The notes under the pieces are model-generated. The model searched no databases. It had not been told where the DNA came from and worked only from the letters and a program-made list of their open reading frames with translations. From positions 1 through 41,852 of the forward strand of contig QZJM01000058.1 in assembly GCA_003605065.1 (NCBI GenBank): a stretch of 41,852 nucleotides of DNA. The letters run 5' to 3'. Both the position numbers and the translations under genes were made by a program. Shown piece by piece: positions 1 through 8,681 of this stretch (position 1 is the first letter of the stretch; every line of letters starts with the position of its first letter). Origin of the DNA: Dethiobacter sp. (GTDB lineage Bacteria > Bacillota > Dethiobacteria > DTU022 > UBA8154).

Positions 1-74
1 ATACATGAATTCGAGATGTTCATGCTTAAATTTCCATAAATTCGAACCCGGAAATATTATGAAGCCCTTATTAA

Positions 75-2030
75 GTAGGATTTTCGGGCAGGCTCCTAGC
101 TCATATTAGCGATATTAAATTTTACCGGCATCTAGATTCACTCTCTCTTGATGCTGTTACTGCGCGTAATTTGGAGATTTTTGAAACTATACGTTCCAGG
201 GAAAAAAAGAACGCACTGCTGGGCTTACTTGACAGAACGAATACAGCAATGGGCGCAAGGCTTTTAAGAAAGTGGCTGGAAAAACCCTTGTTGGAAAGAG
301 AATCCATGGAACTGCGCTGGGAAACTGTGGGAGAACTTAAAGAAAAGCAGCTTTTAAAAGATGACCTGGCCGGAATTTTAAAACAGAGCTACGATTTGGA
401 ACGGCTAAGCGGGAGAATCAATATGGGTCTCGTTAATCCCAGGGACATGCTGGCCTTGAAAAAAACACTCGTGTTGCTGCCACAGATAACACTTTTGTTA
501 GAAGATTGTCAGGCAAGGTTGCTGCAGCAGCTAAGCAAGCAGATTCCCGATTTATCTCAACTTGTTAAAGAACTGGACGCTGCCATTAAAGATGATGCCC
601 CTTTTTCCTTAAAAGAAGGGGGTATTTTTAAAGAAGGGTATTGTAACGAAATAGACGAATTGAGACAGGTATCCCAAAACAGCAAACTCTGGTTGCTGGA
701 GATGGAAAAAAAAGAAAAAGAGCGCACCGGCATTAAATCTTTAAAAATAGGTTTTAACAAAGTTTTTGGCTACTATTTCGAAATAACCAAGGCCAACCTG
801 GAATTGGTACCCGCCGATTATAGAAGAAAACAGACTTTGGTTAACTGCGAGCGATTTTTTACGGAAGAATTGAAAGAGAAGGAATTCCTTATTCTTAATG
901 CTGAAGAAAAGCTGGCCCAACTGGAATACGAACTTTTTGAAAAGCTACGATTAAACATTGTCCAATATACCATACTTTTACAAACAGCCGGACATGTGCT
1001 GGCAAACCTCGATTGCCTGTTCTCCCTGGCTGATCTTGCTTCTGCTTATGGATACATAAAACCCCGCTTCTCTTCTGATAACATCATTAGCATTACAGGC
1101 GGGCGCCACCCTGTTGTGGAACGTGTTCAGGAGGAGCTCTTTATTCCCAACGATGTTTTTTGGGATGGAGATAAACAGAGAATTTTAATTATTACCGGAC
1201 CCAACATGGCCGGCAAAAGTACTTACTGCCGCAGCATAGCGTTACTTCTCCTTATGGCCCAGATGGGCAGTTTTGTGCCCGCTGAAGATATGAGCTTTTC
1301 CCCCGTAGAGCATATATTTGCCCGGGTGGGGGCAAGCGACGATTTAAGTAGTGGAAGGAGCACATTCATGGTGGAAATGGAGGAAACAGCTTCCATTCTA
1401 CGGGATGCTACTCCACATAGCCTGGTAATCCTGGATGAAATAGGCCGTGGAACAAGCACTTATGATGGGATGAGCCTGGCCCAGGCAATCCTTGAATATC
1501 TCCACAACGACCTCCAAACGAAAGTGCTTTTTTCGACTCATTATCACGAACTGACTGCTTTAGAGGACAGGCTTCCCGGAATAAAAAATTTCACCGTCTC
1601 CGTTAAAGAAAAAGGAGAGGAGATCATTTTCCTGAGACAAATTGTGCCCGGAAAGGCAGACAAAAGTTATGGTGTAAATGTTGCCAGGCTGGCCGGTTTA
1701 CCTTTTAAAATTATCCACAGGGCTTCTCAGGTCCTTGAAAATCTCGAAACTACGGCTTTGAAAAAAGACGGAAATTATCCTGCTGCCGAAAATGATTTTC
1801 CTAACAACCCTCTTTTTCTAAATATTCAAAGCTTTGAGGGCCAGCTTTCTTTTCTGCCAGCCCTCCAAAATAAAAATGACGCCTTAAATAAAAAGGAACT
1901 AAAAGTTCTTCAAGAAATAAAAGAGCTAAATGTTGTTAACATAACACCTCTTGAAGCGCTTAACATACTTTTTTCACTGCAATCGCGGTTACTTTCCATA
2001 GAGAAATCCCTTAAGGAAAAGGAAAGGTGA
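75..2030 (+). CDS. mutS: DNA mismatch repair protein MutS, 5' part missing or broken
   Basis: MutS binds mismatches and, through its ATPase, recruits MutL. The visible frame opens right after a TAA at 72-74 and reads through the core/lever region (LDAVTARNLEIF near 147-182, LDRTNTAMGARLL) to the ATPase: Walker A GPNMAGKST near 1197-1224, Walker B LVILDEIGRGTS near 1420-1455 and the STHYHEL box near 1535. About 650 residues are readable against about 850-900 for the family; the N-terminal mismatch-recognition and most of the connector domain are absent. Upstream of 75 no frame stays open: stops fall at 37-39, 60-62, 72-74, 76-78 and 97-99. MutS-like residues (EALIK, RAGS) in another frame just before 95 suggest a frameshift, by real decay or by poor sequence at a contig edge. 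A TTG at 171 is in frame but lies inside the conserved core and is not a believable start. mutL follows after 3 bases. Confidence 0.9.
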   Translation, partial: VGFSGRLLAHISDIKFYRHLDSLSLDAVTARNLEIFETIRSREKKNALLGLLDRTNTAMGARLLRKWLEKPLLERESMELRWETVGELKEKQLLKDDLAGILKQSYDLERLSGRINMGLVNPRDMLALKKTLVLLPQITLLLEDCQARLLQQLSKQIPDLSQLVKELDAAIKDDAPFSLKEGGIFKEGYCNEIDELRQVSQNSKLWLLEMEKKEKERTGIKSLKIGFNKVFGYYFEITKANLELVPADYRRKQTLVNCERFFTEELKEKEFLILNAEEKLAQLEYELFEKLRLNIVQYTILLQTAGHVLANLDCLFSLADLASAYGYIKPRFSSDNIISITGGRHPVVERVQEELFIPNDVFWDGDKQRILIITGPNMAGKSTYCRSIALLLLMAQMGSFVPAEDMSFSPVEHIFARVGASDDLSSGRSTFMVEMEETASILRDATPHSLVILDEIGRGTSTYDGMSLAQAILEYLHNDLQTKVLFSTHYHELTALEDRLPGIKNFTVSVKEKGEEIIFLRQIVPGKADKSYGVNVARLAGLPFKIIHRASQVLENLETTALKKDGNYPAAENDFPNNPLFLNIQSFEGQLSFLPALQNKNDALNKKELKVLQEIKELNVVNITPLEALNILFSLQSRLLSIEKSLKEKER

Positions 2031-2033
2031 AAA

Positions 2034-3824
2034 ATGCATATTCGTAAACTGGATCCCAGAACTTCCGAGCAAATAGCTGCAGGAGAAATAGTGGAAAATC
2101 CATCTTCCGTTGTAAAAGAGCTTGTGGAAAATTCCCTCGATGCCGGTGCAAAACGTATTAAAGTTTTTTTTAAAAGGGGTGGGCTTAAAGAAATTACCGT
2201 TATTGATGATGGAGCCGGGATACCCCGGGAAGAGATCCGCCTGGCACTGGAGAGACATGCTACCAGTAAAATAAGCTCTCTGGAAGACCTGCAAAAGATT
2301 CGTACTCTCGGTTTTCGTGGTGAAGCCTTACCCAGTATTGCTTCTGTATCCAGAATGTCGATCACCAGCCGTCACCAAAACGAAGCAACGGGAAGATATA
2401 TCTTTTTAGAAGGGGGAAAAGAAAAGGAATATAGAGAAGTGGGTTTCCCCGTAGGAACCAGGGTAACAATAGAGGATCTTTTCTATAATACACCGGCAAG
2501 GCTTAAATTTTTAAAAGGGGTCCCTTCCGAAACAGCAAGGTTTTCCAAAATTATTCACCTGCTGGCTCTTTCCAGGCCGGATATTTCTTTTTCATTAATA
2601 AAAGAAAACGATGTTTTAATGGAAACACCCGGCGACGGAAATCTGTTGAATGTTATTTTGAAAGTTTTCGGCAATGAGCTTACCCGGGAACTCGTATCTC
2701 TAAACTTTAAATCGGGAGAACTAAATTTAAGGGGGTATGTCAGCAACCCCTCTTTTTCCCGTAACAGTAGAAATTATCAGATATTATATATAAATGGACG
2801 ATACGTGCGCAGCCAGCTTGTCAAAAGTGCTCTGGACAGGAGTTTTGCCAGTATTATAACCTCCAAAAGATACCCTGCGGCATTTCTTTATCTTTCCCTT
2901 CCCCCGGAAAATCTCGATATAAATATACATCCCTCCAAGATAGAAGTGCGCTTCCATCAAGAAGAGCTGTTACGTACTTTTTTAGAACAAAGCCTCAAAA
3001 AGGCTTTTTCTCCGGGTTATTTTGTCTCCAGGCTTCAGGACAAAGATTTACAAAATGAAAATAACTCCTTACTCTTAAGGGAAAAGCAGGAATTTAAAAA
3101 AGATCTTTTTATCAAAGAAACCACTAAATATAATCATTACCCTGAAAGTGATTTAAAGAGAGAGGTTAACGAAAAACACTTTGCCTGGGAAGATGAAAAA
3201 TCAAGGACTAAAAGCGGCAGTTATTTAAGGACAGAACTTTTTACGGAAAGGTTATTTAACGGTCCCATATCAGGACAAGTTTTCGCTACGTACATCATTA
3301 TTCAGGAGGGGGATAAGCTGATCTTTGTAGATCAACATGCGGCGCACGAAAGGATTTTATGGGAGAAAATTCGACAGAAAGAAAGAGAAAAAGAAATACA
3401 TGCGCAGGTAATTCTACCCCTTCCCCTGGAGCTCCCCCTGCTTGTGGCAGAAGCGATAAGAGATAAAATGGATCTTTTGAAAGACATAGGGTTAGAAATG
3501 GAGCAATTTGGTAATAATACGTTTATTATAAGAACCGTGCCGTTTTTTCTAAAAGACATTTTTACCACAGAAATGCTAATGGACATTTTGGAAGAACTAT
3601 CCACCCTGTCATTGACAGATAAGGAATTTCAAAAAGAAACCCTGTTAAGGCTTTCCTGTAAAGCAGCCATTAAAGCAAATAATAACTTAAGCATAGAAGA
3701 AATCAAGTCCCTTTTAACGCAGCTCGAAAAATGTGAAAATCCTTTTTTTTGCCCGCATGGAAGGCCTGTTATGATTAAAATTGAAAAGAATGAACTTGAA
3801 AAGCACTTTAAAAGGCGGGGTTAA
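2034..3824 (+). CDS. mutL: DNA mismatch repair protein MutL
   Basis: MutL couples mismatch recognition by MutS to strand incision. The GHKL ATPase half shows the three family motifs: ENSLDAGAKRI, DDGAGI and the lid GFRGEAL, then DLFYNTPARLKFLK. The C-terminal half carries the metal-dependent endonuclease signature DQHAAHERI (about residues 432-440), SCKAAIKA (about 541-548) and CPHGRP (about 573-578), as in bacteria that lack MutH and Dam-directed repair. At 596 residues it has typical length. The variable linker (about residues 330-410) is rich in charged residues. It begins 3 bases after the mutS stop and ends 2 bases before miaA, so mutS-mutL-miaA look co-transcribed. Confidence 0.97.
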   Translation: MHIRKLDPRTSEQIAAGEIVENPSSVVKELVENSLDAGAKRIKVFFKRGGLKEITVIDDGAGIPREEIRLALERHATSKISSLEDLQKIRTLGFRGEALPSIASVSRMSITSRHQNEATGRYIFLEGGKEKEYREVGFPVGTRVTIEDLFYNTPARLKFLKGVPSETARFSKIIHLLALSRPDISFSLIKENDVLMETPGDGNLLNVILKVFGNELTRELVSLNFKSGELNLRGYVSNPSFSRNSRNYQILYINGRYVRSQLVKSALDRSFASIITSKRYPAAFLYLSLPPENLDINIHPSKIEVRFHQEELLRTFLEQSLKKAFSPGYFVSRLQDKDLQNENNSLLLREKQEFKKDLFIKETTKYNHYPESDLKREVNEKHFAWEDEKSRTKSGSYLRTELFTERLFNGPISGQVFATYIIIQEGDKLIFVDQHAAHERILWEKIRQKEREKEIHAQVILPLPLELPLLVAEAIRDKMDLLKDIGLEMEQFGNNTFIIRTVPFFLKDIFTTEMLMDILEELSTLSLTDKEFQKETLLRLSCKAAIKANNNLSIEEIKSLLTQLEKCENPFFCPHGRPVMIKIEKNELEKHFKRRG

Positions 3825-3826
3825 GC

Positions 3827-4792
3827 ATGGCAGGCCAGGTAGAGTTACAAAAGGAGGAATTGATACCTCTTCTTACCATTGTGGGGCCAACAGCGGTTGG
3901 TAAAACAGAAATTGCCATTGCACTGGCCCATAAGTTAACAGGTGAGATAATCTCGGCTGATTCAGTTCAGGTTTACCGGTATATGGATATTGGAACAGCC
4001 AAGCCGACAATGGAAGAGAGGCAGGGAATCTGCCATCATCTGATTGATATAGTGGATCCGGATGTAAATTTTACTGTTTATGACTATCAGGGAAGGGCAC
4101 AAAGGTGTATTCGTGAGGTTTATAACAGGGGTAAACTTCCCATATTAACGGGTGGTACTGGCCTGTACATCAAAGCGGTACTGGAGGAGTACAACTTCAG
4201 CAGCGATAAAGCAAATCCGCTGCTAAGGAAGCAGCTGCAGGAGGAACTGGAGTCGAGAGGGAAAGAAAACCTTTACCGGAGGCTGGAACAAATTGATCCC
4301 GTTACAGCGAAAAGGGTACATCCCAATGATTCAAGGAGAATAATAAGAGCTCTGGAATTTTTTTATTTGACGGGGAAACCTATATCCATTCAATGGGAAC
4401 TTACCAAAAAAAAGCAAAGCAACTATCAGCTTATTATGGTCGGTATAACCATGGAAAAAAAATATCTCTATGAACGAATTAATGAAAGAGTAGACCTGAT
4501 GATAGAAAGAGGCTTCCTGCAAGAAGTACAAGGACTTCTGGAAAGAGGGTATAAAAGCAATTTAAAAGCCATGCAATCTCTTGGCTACTCTCATTTAACA
4601 GGTTATCTGGAAGGAAAATGGGACTGGGAAACTGCTCTAACTATGTTTAAAAGGGATACAAGGCGGTATGCTAAAAGACAGTTGACATGGTTTCGTGCAG
4701 AGCAAAGAATTAACTGGTATGAACGTGAGCCAAATAACACAGAACTAGATCCAATTTTAGATAATATTTGTTCCAGGGTAGAAGGATATTGA
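3827..4792 (+). CDS. miaA: tRNA dimethylallyltransferase MiaA
   Basis: MiaA transfers a dimethylallyl group to N6 of A37 in tRNAs reading codons that start with U. Motifs seen: P-loop GPTAVGKTE near residue 20, SADSVQVYRYMDIGTAKP, HHLIDIVDP, and PILTGGTGLYIKA; the C-terminal part contains AMQSLGY and the basic RRYAKRQLTWFR segment. The length of 321 is normal. It follows mutL with 2 bases between them and precedes hfq by 46 bases, the widespread mutL-miaA-hfq order. The ATG at 3827 has a purine-rich stretch upstream (GGCGGGG); no better start is seen. Confidence 0.96.
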   Translation: MAGQVELQKEELIPLLTIVGPTAVGKTEIAIALAHKLTGEIISADSVQVYRYMDIGTAKPTMEERQGICHHLIDIVDPDVNFTVYDYQGRAQRCIREVYNRGKLPILTGGTGLYIKAVLEEYNFSSDKANPLLRKQLQEELESRGKENLYRRLEQIDPVTAKRVHPNDSRRIIRALEFFYLTGKPISIQWELTKKKQSNYQLIMVGITMEKKYLYERINERVDLMIERGFLQEVQGLLERGYKSNLKAMQSLGYSHLTGYLEGKWDWETALTMFKRDTRRYAKRQLTWFRAEQRINWYEREPNNTELDPILDNICSRVEGY

Positions 4793-4838
4793 TATCTTTT
4801 ACCGAATAAAGTAAACAAAAGAAAAGGAGGCGATATCA

Positions 4839-5087
4839 ATGTCGAAAGGTTCCTTTAATCTTCAGGATAACTTTTTGAACCAACTTCGCAAAGAGAATGT
4901 CTTGGCCACGATATTTTTAGTTAACGGCTATCAGATCAAAGGCAACATTCGCAGCTTTGATAGTTTTACCGTACTTCTGGATGTGGATGGAAAACAGCAG
5001 CTTGTATACAAACATGCTGTTTCAACCATTATCCCATTCCGGAATATAACTGTTAACCTTATGCCTGCAGAACAGGAAATTTCTTAA
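4839..5087 (+). CDS. hfq: RNA-binding protein Hfq
   Basis: Hfq is a hexameric Sm-fold protein that binds small RNAs and mRNAs. The Sm1 segment ([21 protein letters not shown]) and the Sm2 signature YKHAVSTI are both present; in the family these form the proximal and distal RNA-binding faces. The protein is 82 residues, the short Gram-positive form with almost no C-terminal tail. A strong ribosome binding site (AAAAGGAGGCG) sits upstream of the ATG. A terminator follows at 5134, closing the mutS-mutL-miaA-hfq unit. Confidence 0.96.
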   Translation: MSKGSFNLQDNFLNQLRKENVLATIFLVNGYQIKGNIRSFDSFTVLLDVDGKQQLVYKHAVSTIIPFRNITVNLMPAEQEIS

Positions 5088-5133
5088 AGACCACTACTTT
5101 TTACGCTCACTTTACTGTAAATAACGACATAAA

Positions 5134-5160
5134 GGCACTTGAAAAAGCAAGTGTCTTTTT
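5134..5160 (+). terminator. Intrinsic terminator after hfq
   Basis: Arms GGCACTTG (5134-5141) and CAAGTGTC (5148-5155) pair over 8 bp with one G-T pair around a 6-base loop, followed by TTTTT at 5156-5160. It ends the mutS-mutL-miaA-hfq unit. Confidence 0.85.
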
Positions 5161-5262
5161 AATTGTTTTACTACAGGCAGTATGTTAAAATCTATGAGGA
5201 AACTGTTGAAGAGGTGTTTTCAAGAAGCGATTCAAGTTGAGGACGGGGAGTGAATATTTGCT

Positions 5263-6528
5263 GTGAAATGGTGGCAGCTAATGCAAATCAGACCTGAAAT
5301 CGCAGAGTTAATTAAAAAAGCAGAAATTATGGCAGCTGAACAACACCGTGAAATTGCTGCCACCTGCTTGTTTAACCAAGCTAAAGTCCTGAAATCTTTT
5401 CAGGAAGTTAAGGTAGACGATGATTGTTTCAATTCCAGCGAGGGATATGGTTATCACGATCTTGGGAGAGATAAATTAGAAACACTCTTTGCCCTCATAT
5501 TTAAAGGTGAAGATGCCATTGTCCGGCCTCATTTTGTTTCGGGAACACACACCATTTTTAGTTGTTTCAGGGGTTTGCTAAGACCAGGGGATCGCCTTGT
5601 ATCTGTTACAGGACAACCTTATGATACCCTTTACCGCGCTATCAGTGGAAACAACTCTGCATTAAACGAAGGCAGTCTTAAAGATTGGGGCATATCTTAC
5701 GGTAACCTCAACCTGGAAGATTTTGAGCACTCTGGAGAGGAAATTTCCCGAGAAATGCTCCAGGAGCCTACCAGAGTAGTCTTTATCCAGCGTTCCAGGG
5801 GTTATAATCCTTACCGTTCTTCTTTAACGGTAAAAAGAATAGAGAAATTGGTTCAAAAAATCCGCTCTTTTAATTCCGAAGCTGCTATTTTTGTTGATAA
5901 CTGTTATGGAGAATTTGTGGAAAAGAAGGAACCTCTGGAAGCCGGTGCCGATTTAATAGCTGGTTCATTAATAAAAAACCCGGGGGGAGGGTTAGCCCCT
6001 GCAGGAGGTTATGTGGTAGGCAAAAAGAAATATATAGATAAAATCAGCCAGTCTGTATCTGCTCCCGGTCTGGGAAAAGAATTAGGAGCATTTGTTTATA
6101 ACAAAAGACTCTTTTATCAGGGTCTATTCATGGCTCCACAACTTACCGGGGAAGCATTAAAAGGGATGGTAACCCTTGCTGCCGCCTTAGAAACGATGGG
6201 ATTTAATGTGGAACCTCGTTTTGATGCAGAAAGGGGAGACATTGTACAATCGGTACGCCTTAAGAACAAAGAGGAACTGGAGAAAATTTGTCTCGCCGTG
6301 CAGGGTTCTTCACCTGTAAATTCTCACCTGATACCTGTAGCCGGGACTACTGCCGGCTATACAGATCCTATTTTTATGGCTGCCGGAACATTTGTCCAGG
6401 GTGCTTCCGGTGAATTCAGCGCTGATGCTCCGCTGCGTGAGCCTTTTACCGTCTATATTCAGGGAGGTCTTAGCTATTACCATGTAATCCTGGGTCTGGC
6501 CTCAATTCTCGAAGCAATACTGGATTAA
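5263..6528 (+). CDS. YnbB-like PLP-dependent enzyme (aluminium resistance / methionine gamma-lyase-like family)
   Basis: A fold-type I pyridoxal-phosphate enzyme related to Cys/Met metabolism lyases and to B. subtilis YnbB. Visible features are the FNSSEGYGYHDLGRDKLE substrate/cofactor segment, FVSGTHTIF, an Asp in IFVDNCYGEF that would contact the PLP ring nitrogen, and the likely Schiff-base lysine in GSLIKNPGGGLAPAGGY. Length 421 is normal. The physiological substrate of this family is poorly defined, so the methionine gamma-lyase label is only by homology. The position between hfq and glnA matches B. subtilis. The start is either the GTG at 5263, behind GGACGGGGAG, or the in-frame ATG at 5281. 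Confidence 0.9.
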   Translation: MKWWQLMQIRPEIAELIKKAEIMAAEQHREIAATCLFNQAKVLKSFQEVKVDDDCFNSSEGYGYHDLGRDKLETLFALIFKGEDAIVRPHFVSGTHTIFSCFRGLLRPGDRLVSVTGQPYDTLYRAISGNNSALNEGSLKDWGISYGNLNLEDFEHSGEEISREMLQEPTRVVFIQRSRGYNPYRSSLTVKRIEKLVQKIRSFNSEAAIFVDNCYGEFVEKKEPLEAGADLIAGSLIKNPGGGLAPAGGYVVGKKKYIDKISQSVSAPGLGKELGAFVYNKRLFYQGLFMAPQLTGEALKGMVTLAAALETMGFNVEPRFDAERGDIVQSVRLKNKEELEKICLAVQGSSPVNSHLIPVAGTTAGYTDPIFMAAGTFVQGASGEFSADAPLREPFTVYIQGGLSYYHVILGLASILEAILD

Positions 6529-6561
6529 AAAGCAATTTTACACCGAAAGGTCGGCCTCCTG

Positions 6562-6591
6562 TTTACTTGGAGAAAAGTGTGATGTTATAAT
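6562..6591 (+). promoter_or_regulatory. Likely sigma-A promoter of glnA
   Basis: TTTACT at 6562-6567 and a perfect TATAAT at 6586-6591 are separated by 18 bases, 36 bases before the glnA start. No GlnR-type inverted repeat was recognised, and no glnR gene lies beside glnA. Confidence 0.6.
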
Positions 6592-6627
6592 AAATAGGGT
6601 CATAAAAAAAATGGGAGAGGTTTTTAA

Positions 6628-7959
6628 ATGAAGAAATATTCACCGGACGATATCCTGTATTTTGTTAAAGACCAACATATTGCGTTTATTAGATTGCAAT
6701 TTTCCGATATCTTTGGCATTACAAAAAACGTGGCCATACCCGTTCCTCAGTTGGAAAAAGCCCTGGAAGGGGAGGTAGCTTTCGACGGCTCCTCTATTGA
6801 GGGATTTGTTCGTATTGAGGAATCCGACATGCTTCTTAAACCCGATCCCAATACCTTTGCCGTTTTTCCCTGGAGGACGGGGGAAGGGGCCACGGCAAGG
6901 CTAATTTGTGATGTTTACAAATCAGACAATACCCCTTTTGAAGGGTGTCCCCGCAGCATTTTGCAAAGAGTCATAAAAGAGGCCGACAGCATGGGTTTTA
7001 CTATGTATGCAGGACCGGAACTGGAGTTCTTTCTTTTCTTGAAAAATGAAAACGGCGAGGCGACAACTATTACACATGATCAGGGGGGGTATTTTGATTT
7101 AACTCCTGTGGACAAAGGAGAAAACGCCCGCCGGGATATAATCTTGAACCTTCAGAAAATGGGCTTTGAGATCGAAACCTCACATCATGAAGTGTCACCG
7201 GGACAACATGAGATTTCATTTAAATATGCAGACGCTTTAACTACAGCAGACAATATTGCCACTTTCAGATTTGTGGTTAGGACCATTGCATTGAGTCACA
7301 ACCTTCATGCTACCTTTATCCCGAAACCGATTTTTGGGATTAATGGTTCCGGTATGCATACCAACCAGTCTTTATTGAGCGGTGACAAAAATGCTTTTTA
7401 TGATCCCGAGGCACCGTCTCAATTGAGCAAAACAGCGCACTATTATATCGGAGGCCTGATGAGCCATGCCAAAGGCTTTACAGCCATAACCAATCCCCTC
7501 GTAAATTCCTATAAACGCCTGGTACCAGGATACGAAGCCCCTGTTTACATCGCCTGGTCAGAAAGAAATCGCAGCCCGTTGATCAGAATTCCGGCAAGGA
7601 GAGGGATGGGGACCCGCGTGGAGCTGCGCTCTCCTGATCCTTCCTGCAATCCTTACCTGGCCCTGGCCGTTATGCTGAGGGCAGGTCTGGATGGGATAAA
7701 AAGACAAATCGAGCCGCCAAAACCGGTAAACTACAATATTTTCGAGCTAAATGAACAAGAATTACGGGAAAGAGGCATAGACGTTCTTCCTTTACATCTG
7801 GGCGCGGCCCTGGAAGAGATGGACAGAGACGAGGTAATTAAAGACACCCTGGGAGAGCATATCTTCAATCGCTATTACGAGGCCAAATTAATCGAATGGA
7901 AAGAGTACCTTATGAAGGTTCACCCGTGGGAACTGGAACGATATCTGAAGGTATATTAA
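6628..7959 (+). CDS. glnA: Type I glutamine synthetase (GSI-alpha)
   Basis: Makes glutamine from glutamate, ammonia and ATP in the cytoplasm. Typical motifs are FDGSSIEGF, GPELEFFLF, NGSGMHTNQSL and the ATP/glutamate segment RNRSPLIRIPARRGMGTRVELRSPDP. At 443 residues it has GSI-alpha length. The position of the adenylylated tyrosine of GSI-beta (NLYDL) reads NIFEL, so adenylylation control is not expected. Arg62 in EGFVRIEES, which makes B. subtilis GlnA sensitive to glutamine feedback, is present, so feedback inhibition is the likely control. The ribosome binding site is GGGAGAGG. The gene converges on lexA with only 2 bases between the stop codons. Confidence 0.98.
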   Translation: MKKYSPDDILYFVKDQHIAFIRLQFSDIFGITKNVAIPVPQLEKALEGEVAFDGSSIEGFVRIEESDMLLKPDPNTFAVFPWRTGEGATARLICDVYKSDNTPFEGCPRSILQRVIKEADSMGFTMYAGPELEFFLFLKNENGEATTITHDQGGYFDLTPVDKGENARRDIILNLQKMGFEIETSHHEVSPGQHEISFKYADALTTADNIATFRFVVRTIALSHNLHATFIPKPIFGINGSGMHTNQSLLSGDKNAFYDPEAPSQLSKTAHYYIGGLMSHAKGFTAITNPLVNSYKRLVPGYEAPVYIAWSERNRSPLIRIPARRGMGTRVELRSPDPSCNPYLALAVMLRAGLDGIKRQIEPPKPVNYNIFELNEQELRERGIDVLPLHLGAALEEMDRDEVIKDTLGEHIFNRYYEAKLIEWKEYLMKVHPWELERYLKVY

Positions 7960-7961
7960 CA

Positions 7962-8579
7962 TCAATCAAAAATTCTTAGCAGTCCGATTACCTTGCCTAA
8001 TATACGGATATTGTCCTTCGTAATTATTGGTTCGTAGTCTGGGTTTTCCGGTTGAAGGCGAATGTAGTCTGTTTCCCGGAAAAAACGTTTTACCGTAGCT
8101 TCATCTCCCATCAGGACAACAACAATTTCACCATTTTCTGCAGCAGGCTGCTGCCTGACAATAACCAGATCCCCTTCGAGAATGCCAGCTTCCCTCATGC
8201 TGTCACCTTTGACACGCAGTAAAAAAAGATGGTCACCCTTAACCATTTCCTCGGGGAGAGCAAGGTAACTTTCAATATTTTCTTCAGCTAATACAGGGAT
8301 CCCGGCGGTTACCTGACCAAGGAGGGGAACAAGCCGGGATCTCCTTTTTTGTTTGGGGTTTATAGAAGCGTCCAAAATTTCAATGGCACGGGGCTTGGTA
8401 GGATCCCTTTTAATATATCCTTTTTTTTCTAGTGCCTTTAAATGTGCATGTACCGTCGAACTGGAGCTAAGGCCCAGTGCCTGGCAAATCTCCCGAACAG
8501 AAGGAGGGTAGTTTTTATGCATAACTTCTTCATTTATAAAATTCAATATTTCTCTCTGCCGTGAAGTTAATTTTTTCAA
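7962..8579 (-). CDS. lexA: SOS repressor LexA
   Basis: LexA represses the SOS regulon and cleaves itself when stimulated by RecA filaments. The N-terminal winged helix (about residues 1-70) contains YPPSVREI and the recognition helix [13 protein letters not shown]. The C-terminal S24 peptidase domain has the cleavage bond Ala92-Gly93 in VTAGIP, nucleophile Ser127 in KGDSMRE and general base Lys164 in ATVKRF. I chose the TTG at 8579, giving 205 residues, because an AAGGAG site (8589-8594) lies 9 bases before it and the protein then begins [12 protein letters not shown] like other LexAs. A longer frame to 8645 would add 22 residues and run over the promoter and SOS box. Confidence 0.96.
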   Translation of the reverse strand: MKKLTSRQREILNFINEEVMHKNYPPSVREICQALGLSSSSTVHAHLKALEKKGYIKRDPTKPRAIEILDASINPKQKRRSRLVPLLGQVTAGIPVLAEENIESYLALPEEMVKGDHLFLLRVKGDSMREAGILEGDLVIVRQQPAAENGEIVVVLMGDEATVKRFFRETDYIRLQPENPDYEPIITKDNIRILGKVIGLLRIFD

Positions 8580-8616
8580 AAAAATCAACTCCTTATTACG
8601 ATATAATGTTGGATAA

Positions 8617-8656
8617 ATTATAACATATAAAGATGTTTTTAGCAAACAACGGTTCG
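8617..8656 (-). promoter_or_regulatory. lexA promoter with overlapping SOS (LexA) box
   Basis: On the minus strand TTGCTA (8640-8645) and TATAAT (8617-8622) are 17 bases apart. The palindromic site at 8643-8656 reads CAAACAACGGTTCG on the plus strand and matches the Gram-positive LexA consensus CGAACRNRYGTTYG with one change in the first half-site. It overlaps the -35 element, as expected for autorepression. Confidence 0.8.
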
Positions 8657-8681
8657 GAGAGAATGTCTTTTTGTATATTTT

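Noticed and set aside
1910-2365. 151-residue minus-strand frame across the mutS-mutL junction
   Set aside because: It opposes the conserved ATPase motifs of mutL and has no recognisable content or ribosome binding site.
7962-8645. Longer LexA with 22 extra N-terminal residues
   Set aside because: The extension covers the -10 box and the SOS box and lacks a ribosome binding site; the TTG at 8579 has a good one.
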